Both the position numbers and the translations under genes were made by a program. Shown here one piece after another: positions 57,791 to 64,000 of a stretch of DNA of 64,000 nt (position 1 is the first letter of the stretch; each line of letters opens with the position of its first letter). Source of the stretch: Brasenia schreberi. Lineage: Eukaryota; Streptophyta; Magnoliopsida; Nymphaeales; Cabombaceae. The notes beneath the pieces were generated by a model, which made no database searches, was not told the origin of the DNA, and saw nothing but the letters and a program-made list of their open reading frames with translations. Location: contig JAYKKT010000073.1 in the NCBI GenBank assembly GCA_036023115.1, positions 13,145,001 through 13,209,000 on the forward strand. The letters run 5' to 3'.

Positions 57791-58942
57791 CTTATTACTG
57801 TCGGCAGTGGCCAATCTTATGGAAAAAAGGACTACCATGAAGAGAGGAATGCATCCTTACCTTTGTTTGGACGAAATGACTAACGAAACTGATGCTTTTA
57901 GGTGGAGAAAGGGGGTGGCCTGGTGGGTATCTATGGCAGTATCGAGTCAGTCATACATGATTGTGTCGTGTTACATGTCGTGTTTGGCCTCATACAAACT
58001 GGTTTAAGTAACCTGACAGTCCTAGAACTGGTTTAGGTTTTAAAAATGGATTCACACCAATTATTTTGGATCGTTTGGGATCGTTTTGGACTCTTGTTTC
58101 AATTCACTTACGGGCTTGTAGTGAAATGTACCTTACTAATATAGTTGTTTTTATTAAGATTTAAGGAAGAAATTAAGTGAGTTTAGATTAGAAAAATTCA
58201 TATCTAGGTCTTTATTTAGGACCCGATTAGGATATTTTGCATGAACATGAGTCGGTTATATCCCTGAGTCACGGGCGGGTTGAACTGCGGTATAAATACT
58301 TTATAATTTTATGTTTGTCTAGGTGGCAATTGAGGTGATTTGGGGTGTATTTTGTATTTTAATTGCAGAAAAGATTATTATTATTTTCCTTGACAAATAT
58401 AGAAGTTGATGGATCACTCTATTCTTTTTTTCTCTATCAAATCTCTTGAAAAGTGGGCACACATAAGGTTCAAGCCAAAATCATTTGTGAATTTTCGGGT
58501 TGAAGCCAAAATTTCAAACAACTGTTCTTGATTTCTTCTTCTTGGTTGATTCAGGGGATGATTCTGTTAGATCCTCTTCTATAAGATCCTTTTCTCATAA
58601 GTTTTTGTATAGATTATATGCAATATGTCAAGCGAGTTTCCTAGTGATCCTTAATTTCGTAAATTATCGATGGCTAAATGTAAAATTTTCCAAATTGATA
58701 TGTCTCCTCGAATAGTCTCAGAGCCAGTTTGTTTACGAGCCCTAACGTTGTCATAAGCGCACCTCTCTCCACCCCCTCTCGACGGGCTTTAGATGCTCCC
58801 CTCCTTTTTGTTACCGAAGGTGCAGTTCAAACCAAGAGTTTGTTTTCATTTAAGCGGTGATTGGTATTGATTTTGTAGCATTCATCGTGCAGATTCAGTT
58901 AGTAAGGTGGAATCTTATATACTATCGTGATAGTGAGAGAAT
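57791..58942. other. 5' flank of the mediator-associated protein 2-like gene
   Basis: 58376-58680 is the part duplicated at 26711-27035. 58681-58935 is unique to this copy and less AT-rich (CGCACCTCTCTCC.., CTCTCGACGGGC), possibly 5'UTR; a TTGTAG and a GTGCAG offer acceptor-like sites. No other gene was seen. Confidence 0.4.
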
Positions 58943-61640
58943 ATGGAGGTGGATGCATCAAAGGATACGTATGTGTCATTTTTTCTCATAAAAAAATTGT
59001 GATTTCTTCTTCTTTTATCTATCACAATTTGCATTTCTTTGTATGTGTATTTAAAGTTACGTGCCTCCACCTGAATTTAAAGAAACGAATGAAGACCCTC
59101 TTTCTGGGATCTCTTTGAATGATTCTACCGAGCTGTGGCTGATTCAGCTGCCCACCAATCAGGTATCTTTTTTGTATAATTTACTATGCTTTCATGTATT
59201 GGTTTTCTGTGCATGGTACTCTAGTTTGCATTCCAAATCTATGGCTTATTGCTAAGGTATGCTTTTTGTTGGTTTAAAATAGTTAAAACCGGTTGATTTT
59301 GACGGGAAGGAGTTGAAGCTTAAACTGCGCCGAGATGGGCGGTTGGGAAGTTTGGAGAATTCAGCGGGTAAGATGTTGATGGTTTGATATTCAGAGTGAA
59401 GGATGCTATCTGTTGAATCTAAACTATCTGTTTTCTTTGCTTGGATATGCGACGATTTTCATGTTTATTTGTAAAGGAGATATGTGGATTTGAGTATTAT
59501 GCAGTTTCCACAATGAAAGACTTACATATTCTATGCAGTGAAAGACATACGTATTCTATGCATGCTTTTTGTGTTTGTGCGAGCCAAATAAATTGTCAAA
59601 TAATGTAGTTTCACTGAAGGCAATTTACTTCTCATCGGTTTTGTAGTTCGAGCTTAAAGGATGTTACTTTTTCTCTACTTAGATATCCAATCTTAAACTG
59701 ATGGACTGCAAGGTTTTGAGTTTATTGCAATTTGTTTCGGTGAGATGATTTCTCAAGTTTCATTCCGTAAGAGATCTATAGGATTGATGAATTCAGGTGC
59801 CCCATTATGCTTTTCCCTGAAGAAGAATGACACATGTGGTTCTTCCATCTTCTGTTATCTACTGTTGCATAAAATTAAAATACTGAAGAATATAGCTGTC
59901 TCGACTCCATGCAGCTTTCGTCCAGTTCTAAGTTTGAGTTACAATAGTATTAATTTCTTTCTACTCATAATTTTATATGATGAAGTCTTGATTTTGTTGC
60001 ATGCCATTTTTTTTCTTTCTTTGCAGGTCAGTCCTTTGACATTGTTACAAGTGGTAGTCACCAACCAAATGCTACAGTTTTTATGCCCGGCTCTTCGACA
60101 TCAAAGATTGGTTTGTGACCACTTTAATCGTACCTACTTAGATTATTCATCATTTTCGGTAGAATGATACTCTTCTCTTAATTGGGTTTGGTTATACTTG
60201 TTCTCCCACTAGGCAGCCTCAAAGTTGTTGGCTATTTTCACAAATGTTGATCTCATGCTTCATGGGTTTCCCCTTGTATCTCATTGGTAGATGTCCTTGC
60301 TTAGCCTTTAAATGAAACTAATTCTTTTTGAGAGGTGTGATAGTGTCATTTGTTATCGCATCTTTGCTTTGTCAAAAACTGGTTGTCCGAAATATTTCCA
60401 TGCTCCAACTCCAATTTTTTTGTCAAGTTCTTTTGGCCCTGCTCTTTTAAGCACATGGAATGCCTACAACTGAACTGTGTTGCTTCATTTGTTATAAGAT
60501 CAAAGATTTTTCTTTGCATAACCTACCTTGAGTTTTTGAATTGATGGCTCCACTGAGACTCTTCATGATTAGGGTTCTTAAGGGGCTATCGTTATTGCTA
60601 AGCAACTAAGAAAATTCAGTTTCTTTTCATAAATTCAAAGGGTCAAAGGAAACGGATGCCATGGATCTGGGAAGCCATTAAATAAGGCAGCACATTTGAA
60701 TGTTAGACCTTATCATGATTCATAAGTCTAAAGTTGTTACATGACGAGGTATCTCATGCGCAACTAACTTCTTGAAAACAAATATTTCCCACAAAAAACT
60801 AATGATTTTAAAAGTGCTCTTTTGCCTATTGGCTGCACTGTTAAACACTGTAAGGTTGGGGATGGGTAGGAAAAACGATTGCTTCCGACTGTGCAATGGT
60901 CTCTCTCTCTTCTGAACACTTTGTCAATTGTTGCAGTTGGCAAGATTTCTCGTCGAGTTAGTTTGGTAAATTATGATGTGGAAGCCAATCCTCTCCTCAA
61001 ACCACATGCTAGACGTTTAAGCTTGTTGAGTCGCAGTTCTGATGGTAAATTTATCTCCACTCATTTATAAATCATGGGTTCAAACTTGTGGAGTTTCATC
61101 TTACAAGCTTTAGGGAATGCGGATTAGTTGGTTTGCTTGCTACAGCGAATTAATGATTCTGAATTCTTGCATTCAATTACAGGGACCCCAAGCTCTTTAA
61201 ACAGAACTATTTCTCGTGGAAGTGGTGCTCTCTCACACAGCAGCAGACAGAGAAGCTCACAGATGGTAAGTGGAACCTCATTTGAAGGTGGGGAGGTATC
61301 ACATCCTCCGAAGGAAAGGCGTGCTGATCGCTCTCCTTCGTCCAAAAATTTGACACACACAGAGGATCTGAGAGAAGGTTTGAACCCGGGTTCTCTTCTG
61401 GGAAGTGCATCTCTCGCAGGTAGCAGCAAGCGAAGAAGCTCACAAGGCCTAAGTGAAACATCATTTGAAAGTGGGGAGGCGTCACATCCCTCAACTCGAA
61501 GGCCTATTGATCATTCACCCTCTTCCCAGGACTCAAAGCGCACCAGGGACTTGAAGGGAAGTATTCGGTCTGGTTCACCGACTCCATCTCATTCCCAATC
61601 GAAAAAGAAGAGTAAACGCACTATGGCATTGGAAGAGTAG
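58943..61640 (+). CDS. Mediator-associated protein 2-like nuclear protein, complete, six exons
   Basis: The only complete host gene found. Exons: 58943-58968, 59057-59162, 59283-59367, 60027-60110, 60937-61044 and 61183-61640; all introns are GT..AG, the first with GTATGT, and all phases agree, giving 288 codons plus TAG. The N-terminal half carries the conserved features I recall for plant mediator-associated protein 2 and RNA polymerase I RPA34-like proteins: PPPEFKETNEDPLSGISLND, STELWLIQLP, a PVDFDGKEL..LRRDGRLGSL block, PNATVFMP and GKISRRVSLVNY. The C-terminal half is Ser/Arg/Lys-rich and disordered, with two 61-residue repeats, ending in a basic KKKSKR that could be a nuclear signal. 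It probably acts in the nucleus with the transcription machinery. The gene and splicing are well supported; the product name rests on memory. Confidence 0.85.
61239..61600 (+). repeat. 183-bp in-frame tandem repeat in the last exon
   Basis: AGAAGCTCACA at 61251 recurs at 61434, and the pattern RSSQ..(S/E)TSFE(G/S)GE(V/A)SHP..SPSS repeats with it. The offset is 183 bp, exactly 61 codons, so the reading frame is kept. The copies are diverged, so the duplication is old. Confidence 0.85.
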
Positions 61641-62380
61641 GATGAAGTTTTCGCCTTCATATTGTTGGATGCGGTTGGTACTATTGTCTAGTGCTATTTT
61701 CATGCTGAACTATAGTATGGTTTGGAATTGAATATGCCTCACATTTTGCGACTTACGCATTCAAGTGCAGTTCTTCTGGTTGCTGTCACAGATGAACTTT
61801 ATAGCATTAACATTTTAATAGCAAAAATGTCATCAGCCTTCTTTAACTAAATAATTTCTCGTTCTGACTATCCATAACATGTTCTAACAAATGATCCTTT
61901 GCTAAAGGCTAACTATATCTCTGTTTTTATTTTTGGGTGCAATGGGGAGAAACTGCCTTCTGTGGGTTGGAAGACTCAATTAGAAGTCCGAGGTTAGCTC
62001 CCTCGCCTTGGCCTTGCTCTTAGTGTGACTTGCACAGGAGGTAGTATCAATGGAAATCAAACTCCTGTTGCCTCTGTATTAGCAACTGCTCTATGGCCCT
62101 TTCTGCTGCATTAAGGCATATTTGCTTCACAGCCAATTTGATTTGGATTCTCTACTCTTACATGTCAAATCAATTTTGAAAGTTGGGTAGCTGAAGCAAA
62201 CAAGGGAAAAGGATTCGAAATCAATTTTGAGAGTTGGAGGGGGAGAGGTTGAATCATCTTCCTTCCAGACAACTGCAGTATGCGTTGTTACCAAAAGTGA
62301 GTTGGTGACTGGGAAGGGCCTCTGGCTGCTGCTAGTCAGGCAGTCGGTGGGCTCAACTCCCATGGTTGTTACCAGCTAGC
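61641..62380. other. 3' flank of the mediator-associated protein 2-like gene
   Basis: Probably 3'UTR at first; no clear poly(A) signal could be chosen. No other gene was seen. Confidence 0.4.
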
Positions 62381-62950
62381 ACGAGAGGAAGCTTGGCATA
62401 CTGGCCCTGGCCTTATAATTTTTCTCTAGTTCTGACCTACAAATGGTTCTGCACCCTTTAGCGAAGTTTTTTTACTTGTAAGGTCCATGGTTTGTGAAAG
62501 GAGGGGCTATCGGATCCATGGGCCAGTTGAAGCGAGCTCATAGAAGGCGTAGGACCATCAAGGCCGAAACCCTCTAAAATACAAGTCTTGCATTTTGGAG
62601 TCCCCTTGTGTGTGCTTATTCCTCTTCATTTGTGACCTATTTCTCCTAATACCCGAGAAAATGGTTGGTTCACTTCATTTATAAGTAAAGTCTGCTGCTG
62701 ATCAGGCCGGGAGCATGGCCTTTCTTGGGTAATAAGATCTTTGAGATTGGCCAGCCAGTTGGCTTTTTGATTGGTTATCCCTTTCTTTTGAAAAGGACGG
62801 CTATCTTCTGTATTGCTTCTACTAGGCCCAAGACACCTTCTAAGCTCTGCAGGAAGACATGGCATTCTTGTTCAAATACAAGTCGGCCGTGCGTTGCGAT
62901 AGTTCCCGAAGGTTAAATACTTCCACCTAGGTGTAGATTCGAGCAATATT
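62381..62950. other. Less AT-rich patch, possible organelle-derived DNA
   Basis: This stretch is visibly richer in G and C than its flanks, and its style (GATCAGGCCGGGAGC, AAGTCGGCCGTGCG) resembles plant mitochondrial intergenic sequence. No protein or RNA gene is recognised. Origin is a guess from composition. Confidence 0.25.
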
Positions 62951-63209
62951 GTTATATTGTTATATGTGTGTGCATTACTCAATGGAGTATATGGCAGTTT
63001 TCAACGGTGTGTTTTGAATAGGGAGAGAGTAGAGGAAGGTGGCGGTAGACAATGGTTGATGTTCAAAGCGACAAAAGGTAGTAAAATGAGGTGTGTGCAT
63101 CTTACTCAATTGAGTAGTAGGAAGCATCTCTTTCTCTCTCTCTATCTATCTTTTGGTGTACTATCTTTTGGTATATAATCTTGCATTCAATACACAATGC
63201 CTTTTGGAT

Positions 63210-64000
63210 CTTACATGAACATCTCGGTCATTTGATCTTTAGAATGTTGTGAGCTAAAACGATTTTTTCTTAGATTATTTTTTATTGTTTTCTTTCGGTT
63301 TTCATCTTTCTCTTTTGAACATTTTTACCATCTAGGTTATAGTGCTTTCTTAACATAGCTTTTCTCATTTTTTCATTTATTGGTTCTACTCTCAGTTTGT
63401 TTATAATAACCATGCTATGTATATAGTATTTTCATATGTGATCACACATCCAACAACACTCGAAACCATATTGCATAGTGGATCTAATTGTTCTATGATA
63501 TTTATCTTTCTATTTGAATGGTATCTTCTTGTCACCCTAATCCATCTCTTTAAGCAACCTTCATTAGTTGTATGCGTAACATCTCTATCAATTTTTTCAT
63601 CACTCTAAAAAATTAATCCTAAGTATTTAAAACTTTACTTAAGAAGGATGCAATATATAGTAATCTTAATTTTTATATCATCTAAAGTAATCAAATGATC
63701 AAGTTTACATTCCATATATTGTTCTATTCTACTAAGTCGAAAGTTTTACTTTTTAATGTTTCTCTCTATAACTCTAATTTCATATTAATTTTTCCTAAGA
63801 CTCATTCACTAATACAATGTCATATTTGAATAACATATATATAAGGATACTTTGTTTTGAATATGTTTTGTTAACTCATCAATAATCAAGCTAAATAAAC
63901 ATTAATTTTGATTATTGATATAATTCAATATTAACCTAAAAAATCCGTTATTCCTTTGAGTCTTCAAACATGTTTATGTAGTATCATAAATGTATTGATA
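63210..64000 (-). mobile_element. RTE LINE fragment, runs off the window end
   Basis: The plus strand reads as the reverse complement of RTE coding: the region coding for MFYGFECW..(ACCATATTGC..), the INAGWLKW block, KFDHLVTLEDIKIK (AAGTAATCAAATGATCAAG..) and the part after the catalytic motif. Heavily mutated; the 3' end block is missing. Confidence 0.75.

Noticed and set aside
59745..60167. 140-codon open frame
   Set aside because: It lies mostly in intron 3 and overlaps exon 4 of the mediator-associated protein 2-like gene in a different frame.
61124..61494. Minus-strand open frames opposite the last exon
   Set aside because: Mirror frames of the Ser/Arg-rich coding repeat; no independent motifs.

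Overview
This is a stretch of nuclear DNA from a seed plant. The evidence is AT-rich intergenic sequence, spliced genes with plant-type GT..AG introns, Ty1/copia elements primed by TGGTATCA(A/G)AGCC, RTE-type LINEs ending in (TTG)n, a plant-type BED/hAT transposon, and retrocopies of plant genes. The species cannot be told from the sequence. Most of the window is transposon debris of several ages, and true host coding DNA is probably only a few kilobases.

Layout. 1-2590: a non-autonomous copia-type LTR element whose interior carries an intron-less universal stress protein (USP) copy in place of gag-pol. 2591-5119: LTR-like sequence ending in GGGTGTGACA. 5129-7046 (-): phase-compatible candidate exons of an unidentified gene; another candidate exon lies at 18911-18983. 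7485-18525: a pile of copia remnants, RTE fragments and one large LTR-like unit. 20218-22689 (-): the six last exons of an unidentified protein with two membrane segments and a coiled coil. 22731-25586: a perfect 55-bp tandem duplication, an RTE fragment and a second copy of the large LTR-like unit. 26711-27575: a broken segmental duplicate of the gene found at 58.9 kb. 27950-40860: very AT-rich, with dispersed diverged repeats and two RTE insertions, one bounded by 15-bp target-site duplications. About 41030-41515: a CpG-richer, promoter/5'UTR-like island. 42768-56641: a three-level nest, with a hAT element inside copia A inside copia B. 56766-57790: RTE. 58943-61640: the one clearly complete gene, six exons and 288 codons, resembling plant mediator-associated protein 2. 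61641-64000: downstream DNA, a less AT-rich patch of unknown origin, and an RTE fragment.

How it fits together. The host genes are small islands eroded and spread apart by insertions. The complete gene near the right end has a truncated, scrambled duplicate 32 kb upstream, and its own promoter may lie beyond the 14-kb nested insertion. I see no tRNA, rRNA, CRISPR or other prokaryote-style system, and no clearly new biological system. The most unusual objects are the USP-carrying LTR element, the exactly resolved nested insertion, the patchwork scar in the duplicate gene, and the unidentified membrane/coiled-coil gene. All coordinates, phases and junctions were read by eye; homology calls rest on memory of the families.
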